A DNA stretch of 15,781 nucleotides from DATKMK01 sp035541895 (GCA_035541895.1 DATKMK010000101.1:1-15781), one strand, 5' to 3'; shown: positions 8,063 through 14,959, counted from the stretch's first letter. Notes: generated from the sequence alone by a model not told the origin. Translations and numbers: made by a program.

Positions 8063-8797
8063 TCAGCCGCCCTTGATGACGCCGAGCGGAAAGGTTGGGA
8101 TCAAATGCTTTTCGAGAAACGCCGGACCTTGCTCCGGCGGCACGAACCAGTCGGTTGGGCACATGGTGAGCAGCTCGACCAGCGAGAAGCCTTTGGCGTC
8201 GAGCTGCGCACGAAAGGCATCGTGCAGATATTGTTTCGCCAGCTTGATGCCTGATGGCGTATGCATCGCGGCACGCGCGACGTAGGCGGTGCCGTCGAGC
8301 TGCGCCACCAGCTCGCTGATCTTGATCGGATACCCGTGGCGATCGCGATCGCGACCGCCGACGGTGCTCTTGGTGTGTTGGCCGAGCACGGTCGCCGCGG
8401 TCATGTGGCCACCGGTCTCGCCGAACACCGCATTGTTGAACACGATGGCGGTGAACTTCTCGCCGCGCGCCGCGCTGTGAATGACTTCCTGCAAGCCCTC
8501 CGAAATCATGTCGCCGTCGCCCTGCATGGTGAAGACGAAGGCGTCGGGGCGTACGCGTTTGACCCCGGTGGCGACCGACGGCGCGCGACCGTGCAACGCC
8601 TGCATGACGTCGACGTCCATGATCATCGGGAACGCCGTGTAGCAACCGATGCCGGCGACGCAGATCGTGCGCTCGCGCAGACCGAGATCCTGGAGTAGTT
8701 CGAGGATGACTCGCAGCGCGACCGGCTCGCCGCAGCCCGGGCACAGCGAATGTTCGGTCTTGAGCAACAGATCGGGGGTTCCCAGTGCCCGCTTCAC
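8063..8797 (-). CDS. 2-oxoacid:ferredoxin oxidoreductase, beta (TPP-binding) subunit
   Basis: The 244-aa protein carries the thiamine pyrophosphate domain of 2-oxoacid:ferredoxin oxidoreductases (Kor/Vor type). CPGCG (19-23), GIGC (Cys52) and Cys213 in TMCPTDW supply the four Cys expected for the proximal [4Fe-4S] cluster. GDGD (93-96) with NN at 121-122 is the Mg-TPP motif. TGGHMTAAT (128-136) matches the family's TGGQM segment, with His for the usual Gln. The enzyme decarboxylates a 2-oxoacid and, with CoA, makes an acyl-CoA, passing two electrons to ferredoxin in the cytoplasm. The start is a GTG at 8797 whose bases overlap the TGA of the alpha subunit (GTGA), implying translational coupling. 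It looks most like the branched-chain/2-oxoglutarate type, but substrate cannot be fixed from sequence. Confidence 0.9.
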   Translation of the reverse strand: MKRALGTPDLLLKTEHSLCPGCGEPVALRVILELLQDLGLRERTICVAGIGCYTAFPMIMDVDVMQALHGRAPSVATGVKRVRPDAFVFTMQGDGDMISEGLQEVIHSAARGEKFTAIVFNNAVFGETGGHMTAATVLGQHTKSTVGGRDRDRHGYPIKISELVAQLDGTAYVARAAMHTPSGIKLAKQYLHDAFRAQLDAKGFSLVELLTMCPTDWFVPPEQGPAFLEKHLIPTFPLGVIKGG

Positions 8798-9897
8798 CGC
8801 GTGTTCTCCAAGGTTTCTACCTTTGACTGTCGACTGTCGACGGCTCGTGCGTACGCAGCTTCGATGCGCTTCAGAATGAATTCGACATTGAGCAGCGGCC
8901 CGACGCCGAAGCCGGAGTGGTCGTGACTGATGCCGCCGATGGCGTGAACCGGCGCGCGACCGAGGACCGCCAGTTGAACATCTTCGATCATCTGTCCGGC
9001 ATTGAGTTCGAAGACGGCGATTGCCTTGGCTCGCTGTGCGGCCTCGGCAACGGCACGCGATGGGAACGGCCAGAGCGTGATCGGCCGCACGTAGCCAACC
9101 CGCAAACCCGTGTCGCGTGCGAGCCGCACCGCGTACTTGACGAAGCGGCCGGGAAATCCAAACGCCACCACCACCAGCTCGGCGTCATCGAGATACCCGC
9201 TGTCGACCCGCACTTCCGCCGCCTTGATCGCCGCGTGCTTGTCGGTTGCTTGGGCCAACGTGGCGGCGATATCGGTCGAAAGCTTCTCCGACGGACCCAG
9301 CGGCGACAGCGTGATGCCGCGCCGGCCGTTCGCGCCGGTGATCGCCCAGGTCTTCGGCGGCAGTGCGGGAAACGACGGCGGGCGAAACTCGACGATCTCC
9401 GAGGTGTGCGACAGCAGAAAGTCGCCCATGATCATCACCGGGTTGCGCCACTTCTCCGAAAGGTGGAAGGCGAGTTGCGCGAGATCGACGGCTTCCTGCG
9501 CCGAGGCTGGTGCCAGCACGATGAAGCGATAGTCGCCATGCCCGCCGCCGCGTGTCGCTTGGAAGTAGTCGCCCTGGCCGCGACACATGTTCACGACCAC
9601 CACGGGAATCTGCGCGTTGGCGAGCTCGGCGAAACTCTCTTGCATCAGACTGATGCCTTGCCCGGTCGACGCCGTCATCGCCCGCACGCCGCAGCCGGCC
9701 GCGCCCCACACCATGCCGATCGCCTCGATCTCGCTCTCGGCGTTCATGCACGTCCCGCCGACTTGGGGCATGCGTGCGGCCATGTACTCCAGAATCTCCG
9801 TTGACGGCGTGATCGGATAGCCGGCGTAGAAGCGGCAGCCCGCTTGGATCGCCGCCTCCGCCAGGGCGCAGGAACCTTCCAATAACGTCCGAGCCAT
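8794..9897 (-). CDS. 2-oxoacid:ferredoxin oxidoreductase, alpha subunit
   Basis: The ATG at 9897 is chosen because it overlaps the TGA of the ferredoxin gene (TGATG) and begins the family's normal N-terminus, MARTLLEGSCALAEAAIQAG; an open frame upstream to 10047 only shadows the ferredoxin gene. The product is 367 aa. The pyrimidine-binding domain has GYPITPSTE (26-34) with the conserved Thr that contacts substrate in this superfamily, MNAESEIEAIGM (51-62) and TASTGQGISLMQE. ATRGGGHGDYR follows, then the second domain from about residue 245 with VVVAFGFPGR and VGYVRPITLWPFP. Family members usually have a Gly-Pro-rich loop between NxxRG and the DYFQAT segment; here NMCRG runs straight into QGDYFQAT, about ten residues shorter. 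The C-terminal tail is encoded partly by a heptamer repeat. Works as a heteromer with the beta, gamma and ferredoxin subunits. Confidence 0.9.
   Translation of the reverse strand: MARTLLEGSCALAEAAIQAGCRFYAGYPITPSTEILEYMAARMPQVGGTCMNAESEIEAIGMVWGAAGCGVRAMTASTGQGISLMQESFAELANAQIPVVVVNMCRGQGDYFQATRGGGHGDYRFIVLAPASAQEAVDLAQLAFHLSEKWRNPVMIMGDFLLSHTSEIVEFRPPSFPALPPKTWAITGANGRRGITLSPLGPSEKLSTDIAATLAQATDKHAAIKAAEVRVDSGYLDDAELVVVAFGFPGRFVKYAVRLARDTGLRVGYVRPITLWPFPSRAVAEAAQRAKAIAVFELNAGQMIEDVQLAVLGRAPVHAIGGISHDHSGFGVGPLLNVEFILKRIEAAYARAVDSRQSKVETLENTR
8825..8841. repeat. Short heptamer tandem repeat in the end of the alpha-subunit gene
   Basis: GACTGTC occurs twice head to tail (8825-8838), followed by GAC, making 2.4 perfect units. 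It lies within the last codons of the alpha subunit and encodes part of its DSRQSK tail. The unit length equals that of the intergenic repeat at 12234-12261. Confidence 0.6.
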
Positions 9898-10109
9898 CAC
9901 GCGGCCGCCTCGCGGTACACTTCGAAGCAGAAATCCGGACACACCTTCGCACATAGCTCGCACCCGGTGCAGCCGTCGTGCAGGATCGGATAGCGATACC
10001 CCTTGGCGTTCACCGCCGTCGACATCTCCAACACCTTCGGCGGACAAACCGGAATGCAGAGCACGCAGCCCTTGCAGGTATCAACGTCAATCGTGACGGT
10101 GGCGGTCAT
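9897..10109 (-). CDS. 2x[4Fe-4S] ferredoxin subunit of the 2-oxoacid oxidoreductase
   Basis: The product is 70 aa. The ATG at 10109 overlaps the TGA of the gamma-subunit gene (ATGA), and the stop overlaps the start of the alpha subunit by one base, so it is locked into the operon. Two classical CxxCxxCxxxCP motifs bind two [4Fe-4S] clusters: Cys12, 15, 18, 22 and Cys47, 50, 53, 57. Cys61 is extra. This matches the delta/ferredoxin-like subunit (KorD/VorD type) that carries electrons from the TPP site to soluble ferredoxin. The frame is open upstream to 10364, but that extension lies inside the gamma gene and is Arg-rich nonsense. Confidence 0.92.
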   Translation of the reverse strand: MTATVTIDVDTCKGCVLCIPVCPPKVLEMSTAVNAKGYRYPILHDGCTGCELCAKVCPDFCFEVYREAAA

Positions 10110-10672
10110 GCGAGCGAGCCGTGAGGCGCGAATCGTGAGTCGAAGTATTGCGCGCCGAGATTCAAGAACTGAACATTGGCGTCGGCAAGCTGCTGGCGGT
10201 GCGGTGGGAGCGAGGCGCGCATCGCCGCGATCACCGCGGACAGCGGTATCAACCGGGTCCCGGCCACGAACGCGCCGAGCATGATCATACCCGCGCCCAT
10301 GAGATTGCCCGCGTGTTCGGCCAAACGCGTCGCCGGAATCGCCGCGCTGGCGACTTCGGGACACGGATTTTCGTGCACCAAGGTCTCGTTGAAAAACAAT
10401 CGCCCGTTGGGTCGCAGCTTGAGCGCCAGACTTGCCAGGGCTGCCGGATGCATCGCCACCAAACTCCAGCAGTGCGGAATGATCGGCGGTGCGTGGATCT
10501 CGTCGTCGGCGATGACGATGGTCGACTCGCTCGCACTGCCGCGCATCGCGCCGCCATACATGCCGAACAGCATGACCTGCTTACCTTCCGCCGCGGCCGC
10601 CTGCGCCAGGACCTTCGCCATCAACTGAATGCCTTGGCCGCCGATCCCGGTGATGACGATTTCTCGCTCCAT
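10106..10672 (-). CDS. 2-oxoacid:ferredoxin oxidoreductase, gamma subunit
   Basis: The 188-aa protein opens with EIVITGIGGQGIQLMAKVLA, the typical start of gamma subunits of Kor/Vor/Por enzymes, with GIGGQG at 9-14. MYGGAMRGSASESTIVIADDEI follows in shortened family form (the MRGG/GS.S.S segment), and residues 130-150 (GNLMGAGMIMLGAFVAGT) form the glycine-rich helix seen in the family. It helps bind CoA in related structures. The ATG at 10672 has a GGAG at 10681-10678. It is the first gene of the leftward operon: gamma, ferredoxin, alpha, beta, cupin. All three internal junctions among the oxidoreductase genes overlap by 1 to 4 bases, so the subunits should be made in matched amounts. Confidence 0.88.
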   Translation of the reverse strand: MEREIVITGIGGQGIQLMAKVLAQAAAAEGKQVMLFGMYGGAMRGSASESTIVIADDEIHAPPIIPHCWSLVAMHPAALASLALKLRPNGRLFFNETLVHENPCPEVASAAIPATRLAEHAGNLMGAGMIMLGAFVAGTRLIPLSAVIAAMRASLPPHRQQLADANVQFLNLGAQYFDSRFAPHGSLA

Positions 10673-10806
10673 GGCGACTCCGCCGCGACGCTATCGCGGG
10701 CCACGATCGGTTGCCGCGTCCCGCGTGATTATTGCGATCATACCGCCTGTACCTGTTGACGCGCGAGTAGCCTACGGCGTACGCATTTGCAATCGAAGGT
10801 CGATCA
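10673..10806. promoter_or_regulatory. Divergent promoter region between oxidoreductase operon and SRPBCC-led gene set
   Basis: The 134 bp between two divergent start codons must hold promoters for both blocks. On the minus strand TATGAT (10742-10737) matches five of six bases of a -10 box, but no good -35 lies 17 bp upstream. On the plus strand TTGACG (10756-10761) is a good -35 candidate with only a poor -10 (TACGCA, 10780-10785). The rightward gene has GAAGG at 10795-10799 before its ATG. The region is the obvious place for a shared regulator site. Confidence 0.45.
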
Positions 10807-11301
10807 ATGTGGTTTGAGCTGCGCAAGGAAAACCTCGACTTCATCTCCACCGCGCCGGTGGTGCACACCAACGGCATCGAGATCGCGGTGCCGCTGGCCG
10901 GTGTGTTCAGCGCGTTGACGAATCCCGCCACCTGGAGCGAATGGTTTCCGAGCGTGCGCTGGGCATCGTATCCGAGCGCGCCGCCGCACGGCGTCGGAAC
11001 CATTCGCGAAGCGCACGTGGGCAGCACGCGCTGGGTCGAACAGATCATCGCATGGGATGTCGACGCGCGCTGGGCGTACACCGTCCTCCGCAGTTCGGTG
11101 CCGTTCGCGCACGCACAAGTCGAGTCGTTCGAGTTGACCGACCAAGTTGGACGAACGCACATTCGCTGGACGTTGGCGCTCGAACCGCGATTGTTGGCGC
11201 GGCTCGGCGCGCCGTTTGCGCCGCGCGCGATCACCCGTGTGTTTCAACGCGCAATGGCGAACCTCGAGCTGTATCTGCGGCAGCGAGCGGCCACGGCATG
11301 A
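10807..11301 (+). CDS. SRPBCC-family (START/Bet v1-like) protein
   Basis: The product is 164 aa from an ATG at 10807, with GAAGG at 10795-10799. The pattern of an early strand (IEIAVPLAGVFSALTNPATWSEWFPSV, with the W-x-x-W helix turn), a middle sheet (VGTIREAHVGSTRWVEQIIAWD) and a long C-terminal amphipathic helix (ITRVFQRAMANLELYLRQ) is that of polyketide-cyclase/dehydrase-like SRPBCC proteins. These bind hydrophobic ligands in a cavity and serve as cyclases, hydratases or carriers. No catalytic residue can be named. The stop overlaps the next start (ATGA), so the protein is translationally coupled to the 2-hydroxyacid dehydrogenase and may bind its substrate or a pathway intermediate (inference). 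Confidence 0.75.
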   Translation: MWFELRKENLDFISTAPVVHTNGIEIAVPLAGVFSALTNPATWSEWFPSVRWASYPSAPPHGVGTIREAHVGSTRWVEQIIAWDVDARWAYTVLRSSVPFAHAQVESFELTDQVGRTHIRWTLALEPRLLARLGAPFAPRAITRVFQRAMANLELYLRQRAATA

Positions 11302-12227
11302 AGGTCTTGCACCAGATTCGCGACACCCTTGCGGCGCAGGTCGCTGCGGCGGTGCCCGACGTCGATGTCATCGCCATTCCACGCGACAGCGATCTGCCGG
11401 CCGGGGTTACCGGCGAAGTCCTTCTCACCTACCCGTGGGCCGCCCCGAATCTTTCGATCGTGCTCGCCCACGGCGTGCGCTGGATTCACGCACTCGGCAC
11501 CGGCGTGGACGCGTTTCCCTTTGATTTGCTAACCGATCAGACGCTGACCTGCTCGCGCGGCGGCAGTGCGATCCCGATCGCCGAGTGGGTCTTGGCCGTG
11601 ACGCTTGCGTTCGAGAAGCGGCTGCCGGAGTCGTGGATTCACGCCGTGCCTGAAGGCGGATGGAGTCGCGCGGATTTGGGCACGCTCCACGACAAGACGC
11701 TCGGCTTGGTCGGCCTCGGTGGGATTGGCACCGCGGTCGCACGACTGGCACTGCCGTTCGGCATGAAGGTGCAGGCGTACCGTCGCACGACCGCGCCCGC
11801 GACGCTCGACGGCATTGCAATGAGCCGGTCGCTGTCGGAACTGGTCGCCGTCGCCGATCACATCGTCATCGCCGCGCCGGCGACGCGGCAAACCCGTCAC
11901 TTGCTCAACCGCGAGATCTTCTCCGTGATGAAGTTCGGCGCACACGTGATCAACATCTCGCGCGGCTCTCTGATCGACGCCGACGCCTTGCGCGCTGCGC
12001 TGGACAATGGACGCGTCGCGATGGCGTCGCTCGACGCGGTCGAGCCGGAACCGCTGCCCGCGGGCCATTGGATGTACACCCATCCACGAGTGCGCCTGAG
12101 TCCGCACGTGTCGTGGAGCATGCCGGGGGCGGCCGAGCGACTGATCGATCCGTTCATCGACAATCTGCGCCGCTATCGCGCCGGCCAGCCGCTGTTCGGT
12201 GTCGTCGATCGAGAGGTGGGATACTGA
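11298..12227 (+). CDS. D-2-hydroxyacid dehydrogenase family protein
   Basis: The product is 309 aa. GLGGIG (139-144) is the NAD(P)-binding Rossmann motif. The catalytic trio of the family is present: Arg222 in NISRGSLID, Glu249 in LDAVEPEPLP and His270 in LSPHVSW. LGTGVDAFP (66-74) matches the conserved loop near the substrate carboxylate. Family members reduce 2-oxoacids to D-2-hydroxyacids or run in reverse. The length is slightly short, consistent with the hydroxypyruvate/glyoxylate-reductase-like branch. The gene starts inside the SRPBCC stop (ATGA). Facing a 2-oxoacid oxidoreductase operon, it may supply or drain the same 2-oxoacid pool, which is inference. Confidence 0.88.
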   Translation: MKVLHQIRDTLAAQVAAAVPDVDVIAIPRDSDLPAGVTGEVLLTYPWAAPNLSIVLAHGVRWIHALGTGVDAFPFDLLTDQTLTCSRGGSAIPIAEWVLAVTLAFEKRLPESWIHAVPEGGWSRADLGTLHDKTLGLVGLGGIGTAVARLALPFGMKVQAYRRTTAPATLDGIAMSRSLSELVAVADHIVIAAPATRQTRHLLNREIFSVMKFGAHVINISRGSLIDADALRAALDNGRVAMASLDAVEPEPLPAGHWMYTHPRVRLSPHVSWSMPGAAERLIDPFIDNLRRYRAGQPLFGVVDREVGY

Positions 12228-12233
12228 CGAGCA

Positions 12234-12261
12234 GGCTTATGGCTGATGGCAGATCGCTGAT
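12234..12261. repeat. Degenerate heptamer tandem repeat (4 units) in an intergenic gap
   Basis: Four consecutive 7-base units read GGCTTAT, GGCTGAT, GGCAGAT and CGCTGAT. They occupy 28 of the 70 bases between the dehydrogenase stop and the small cupin gene. Such short tandemly repeated heptamers spread in the spacers of some bacterial genomes. No promoter was recognised in this gap. Confidence 0.6.
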
Positions 12262-12297
12262 CGTCCGGATTTCGATTCGGACCGCGGAGGTGGTTCG

Positions 12298-12618
12298 ATG
12301 AGTCAGAGCGTTCGCATCCTCGGCAACGTCGGGACCAAGCTGTTGTTGGAGAATGATCGAGTGCGCGTGTGGGAGATGGATCTGGCTCCCGGCGCGAAGT
12401 CGGATGTGCACCGACACGAGCTGGACTACATCTTGGTGCAGATCGAAGGCGACCGCATCGCGGCGCAGCCCGAGCCCGACACCGCCGGCAAGTATCGCGA
12501 CTACATCGAAGCGGCGGCGACGCCCGGCAAGGTGACGTACATCACGCGCGGTGGCATCGAGACCGCCATCAACGTCGGCACGCGGCGCTATCGCGAAATC
12601 CTCATCGAGTTGAAGTAG
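12298..12618 (+). CDS. Small single-domain cupin
   Basis: The product is 106 aa from an ATG with GGAGG at 12286-12290. It is a minimal cupin: RVWEMDLAPGAKSDVHRHELDYILVQIEGDRI holds motif 1 with two metal-ligand His in HRH, but Tyr rather than Glu at the canonical spacing (Glu follows the second His directly). VTYITRGGIETAINVGTRRYREILIEL resembles the second half of the barrel, where His is again absent. Stand-alone cupins of this size may be sugar- or acid-binding proteins or small isomerases. It lies 6 bp before the acyl-CoA synthetase gene, so co-expression is likely. It is unrelated in length to the cupin of the leftward operon but makes a second cupin in the same locus. Confidence 0.7.
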   Translation: MSQSVRILGNVGTKLLLENDRVRVWEMDLAPGAKSDVHRHELDYILVQIEGDRIAAQPEPDTAGKYRDYIEAAATPGKVTYITRGGIETAINVGTRRYREILIELK

Positions 12619-12624
12619 GCCGTG

Positions 12625-14226
12625 ATGCTCTTGCTCGGCGACATTCTCCGCCGCCATGCCCGGACGCGCGGCGACAAGACCGCGTACGCAATCGGCGATG
12701 CGCGAATCAGCTATCGAGCGTTTCACGCGCGCTCGAACCAGCTTGCGCGCGGGCTGCGACACCTCGGCGTCGGCCGCGGCGATCGCGTCGCGGTGATGGC
12801 CAACAATCGCGTCGAATATCCCCTCATCTACTTCGCCGTCGTTAAGCTCGGCGCGATCGTGGTGCCCATCAACGCGCGCTTTGCCGCCGCCGAAGTCGCG
12901 TACGTGGTCACGCACGCCGATGCCGAGACGTTCATCGTTGCCGACGAGTGTGCACCGCTTGTCGACGAGCTGCGAGGCGCCGGCCGGCTGCCGTCGGTTC
13001 ACCGCTTCATCGCAATCGATTCGAGCGGCCGATCGTCCGATCCAACGCTCGACGCCGTGGCGAGTGTGGAATCGCCGGATGACATCGATGCCGACATCGA
13101 CGAGTGCGACACGCACGCGATGCTCTACACCAGCGGTACCACCGGATCGCCGAAAGGCACGATGCTGTCGCAGCGCTGCTATTGCTTGCAAGCCGCGACC
13201 TCGCATTTGCAGCTCGGTCTCAACGAAGACGACATCGTTCTCAGTATGTTCCCGATGTTTCATATGGGCGGGTGGGCGTTGCCGCTCGGCTGCTGGCACA
13301 CCGGTTCGACCGCGATCATCATGCCGAAGGCCGCGCCGCGGGCGATCCTCGAGGCTATTGAGCGCGAACGCGTCACCTACTTCTACGCGGTGCCAACGGT
13401 GTTCAAGTCGATGCTGGCGTTGCCCGACTTCGATCGCTTTGATTTGCGCTCGCTCCGACTGCTCGGCAGCGGCACGGCGGCCATGACCGCCGCCGAAGTC
13501 GAGCAGATTCGCGAACGCTTCCGCTGCTCGCAGATGGTGATTCTGTACGGCTCGACCGAAGCCGGACCGGTGAGCGTCGTGCGGCCCCACGACGTGGCGC
13601 GGAAGCCCGAGACGGTCGGCCGTCCCTATCTCAATGTCGAGGTGCGGCTGGTGGACGAGACCGGACGCGACGTCAGCGTCGGCGCTGTCGGTGAGATCGC
13701 GGTGCGCAGCGAATTCCTCATGCAAGGCTATTGGCGCAATCGCGAAGAGACCGCGCGCACCATCCGCGACGGCTGGGTGTTCACCGGCGATCTCGGCGCC
13801 TTCGACGACGAAGGGTTTCTGTCGATCGTCGGCCGCAGCAAGGAAGTGATTCGCAGCGGCGGCGAAAGCATCTTTCCGGTCGAGATCGAACGCGTCCTGC
13901 TCACGCATCCGGCCGTCCGTGAAGTCAGCGTCGTCGGCATTCCCGACTCGCATTGGGGCGAAGCCGTCGCAGCGGCGATCGTGCTGCGCAACGGCGCGGC
14001 GCTCACTGCCGACGAAGCCATCGAGCATGTGCGCGCGCATCTGGCCGGCTACAAGAAGCCGCGTCACGTCTGTTTCGTCGACAGCCTCCCGCGCACCGCG
14101 GCATCGCAACAGGTGCACAAGCCGCTACTGCGGGAGCGGCTGCTTGAACTCCTGAATCCTTCGCAGGGCAGTTCCGATAGCGCTGGCTTGGCGCTAAGGC
14201 GTAGAGCACAAAGGAGCCCGACGTGA
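12625..14226 (+). CDS. AMP-forming acyl-CoA synthetase (ANL superfamily)
   Basis: The product is 533 aa from the ATG at 12625; an adjoining GTG at 12622 is equally possible. The ANL core motifs are clear: YTSGTTGSPKG (A3, 168-178), YGSTEAGP (A5), GWVFTGDLG (A7) and GRSKEVIRSGGESIFPVEIE (A8). The enzyme should adenylate a carboxylic acid with ATP and transfer it to CoA in the cytoplasm. The A10 motif is abnormal: where LPRTA-x-GK-x-x-K is expected there is LPRTAASQQVHK, so Gln takes the place of the lysine that normally contacts the adenylate. The tail after LLELL is a Ser/Arg-rich extension of about 24 residues whose DNA also contains the next gene's ribosome binding site. Its TGA overlaps the GTG of the SDR gene. 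Fatty, aromatic or branched substrates cannot be told apart. Confidence 0.88.
   Translation: MLLLGDILRRHARTRGDKTAYAIGDARISYRAFHARSNQLARGLRHLGVGRGDRVAVMANNRVEYPLIYFAVVKLGAIVVPINARFAAAEVAYVVTHADAETFIVADECAPLVDELRGAGRLPSVHRFIAIDSSGRSSDPTLDAVASVESPDDIDADIDECDTHAMLYTSGTTGSPKGTMLSQRCYCLQAATSHLQLGLNEDDIVLSMFPMFHMGGWALPLGCWHTGSTAIIMPKAAPRAILEAIERERVTYFYAVPTVFKSMLALPDFDRFDLRSLRLLGSGTAAMTAAEVEQIRERFRCSQMVILYGSTEAGPVSVVRPHDVARKPETVGRPYLNVEVRLVDETGRDVSVGAVGEIAVRSEFLMQGYWRNREETARTIRDGWVFTGDLGAFDDEGFLSIVGRSKEVIRSGGESIFPVEIERVLLTHPAVREVSVVGIPDSHWGEAVAAAIVLRNGAALTADEAIEHVRAHLAGYKKPRHVCFVDSLPRTAASQQVHKPLLRERLLELLNPSQGSSDSAGLALRRRAQRSPT
14178..14196 (+). promoter_or_regulatory. Hairpin ahead of the SDR ribosome binding site
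   Basis: TAGCGC (14178-14183) and GCGCTA (14191-14196) are perfect inverted repeats with a 7-base loop. The hairpin sits inside the 3' end of the synthetase gene, 14 bases before the AAGGAG (14211-14216) that serves the downstream GTG start. It could stabilise the mRNA or tune translation of the SDR gene. Confidence 0.35.
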
Positions 14227-14945
14227 GCGAGCCAACTGCGAAAGGCATCACCATCGTCGTCGGCGTGGGCGCCGGCCTCGGTGCTGCGGTCGCACGCCGA
14301 TTCGCGCAAGCGTATCCCGTCGCGCTGGTGGCGCGCAGCAGCGAGGTCACCGATGCGCTGGCGCGTGAGATCCGCGCTGCCGGCGGCGTCGCGCTGCCGG
14401 TACGATGCGACGCGACGGTTCCGGAGCAAGTCTCGGCCGCATACGACACGGTTTGTCGTGAACTCGGGCAACCCGACGTGCTCATTTACAACGGCGGACG
14501 ACGTCCGTTCGGCACGATCGTCGACACTACCCCAGAGATCTTCGAAGACACCTGGCGCGTGCATACCTTCGGCGCGTTTCTGTGGGCGCGACAGGTGATT
14601 CCCGGCATGCGGCAACAACGCAGAGGCGCCATCGTCGTCACCGGCGCCACCGCGGGCGTGAAGCCTGGTCCGTCGTCCGCGGCGTTCGCTCCGGCGAAGT
14701 TTGCGGCACGCGGACTGGTCGAGGTAATGGCGCGCGATCTTCATCCCCAAGGCATCCACGTCGCGTACGTCAATGTCGATGGCGCTATCGACATGCCGGT
14801 GGTGCGGGAGTTCCTGCCGCATCTGAAGGACGAGGACTTGCTCAAGCCGTCGGCCATTGCGGACGCGTACTGGTATCTCGTCCACCAAGACCCGAGTGCG
14901 TGGAGCTACCAACTCGACGTGCGGCCGTTCAAGGAAAACTTCTGA
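14223..14945 (+). CDS. Short-chain dehydrogenase/reductase-like protein lacking the catalytic Tyr
   Basis: The product is 240 aa from a GTG at 14223, preceded by AAGGAG. The N-terminal GVGAGLG (14-20) is the glycine-rich NAD(P) loop, CDAT (62-65) the adenine-ring contact, and YNGG (89-92) stands for the usual NNAG. The active-site stretch is TGATAGVKPGPSSAAFAPAKF: the YxxxK pair is FxxxK (Phe155, Lys159), and the position of the catalytic Ser, 13 residues before, is Ala142 beside Thr143. GIHVAYVNVDGAID follows in the usual place. A related SDR subgroup with FxxxK and a VDGAID-like segment is known to me from other bacteria, so this is a lineage feature, not a damaged copy. It is coupled to the synthetase by a GTGA overlap. 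It may be an atypical oxidoreductase or a non-redox ligand-binding SDR. Confidence 0.82.
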   Translation: MSEPTAKGITIVVGVGAGLGAAVARRFAQAYPVALVARSSEVTDALAREIRAAGGVALPVRCDATVPEQVSAAYDTVCRELGQPDVLIYNGGRRPFGTIVDTTPEIFEDTWRVHTFGAFLWARQVIPGMRQQRRGAIVVTGATAGVKPGPSSAAFAPAKFAARGLVEVMARDLHPQGIHVAYVNVDGAIDMPVVREFLPHLKDEDLLKPSAIADAYWYLVHQDPSAWSYQLDVRPFKENF

Positions 14946-14959
14946 GAGGATTCCGCCCC

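Noticed and set aside
9898..10047. Possible 50-residue N-terminal extension of the alpha subunit
   Set aside because: It falls inside the ferredoxin gene, has no homology, and the ATG at 9897 gives the normal family N-terminus.
10110..10364. Possible 85-residue N-terminal extension of the ferredoxin
   Set aside because: Arg-rich, overlaps the gamma-subunit gene in another frame, and the ATG at 10109 forms a standard ATGA overlap.
12154..14118. Minus-strand open frame of 654 codons opposite the acyl-CoA synthetase
   Set aside because: It is antisense to a gene with clear ANL motifs; the translation is Asp/Arg/His/Ala-rich without recognisable motifs, typical of mirror frames in GC-rich DNA.
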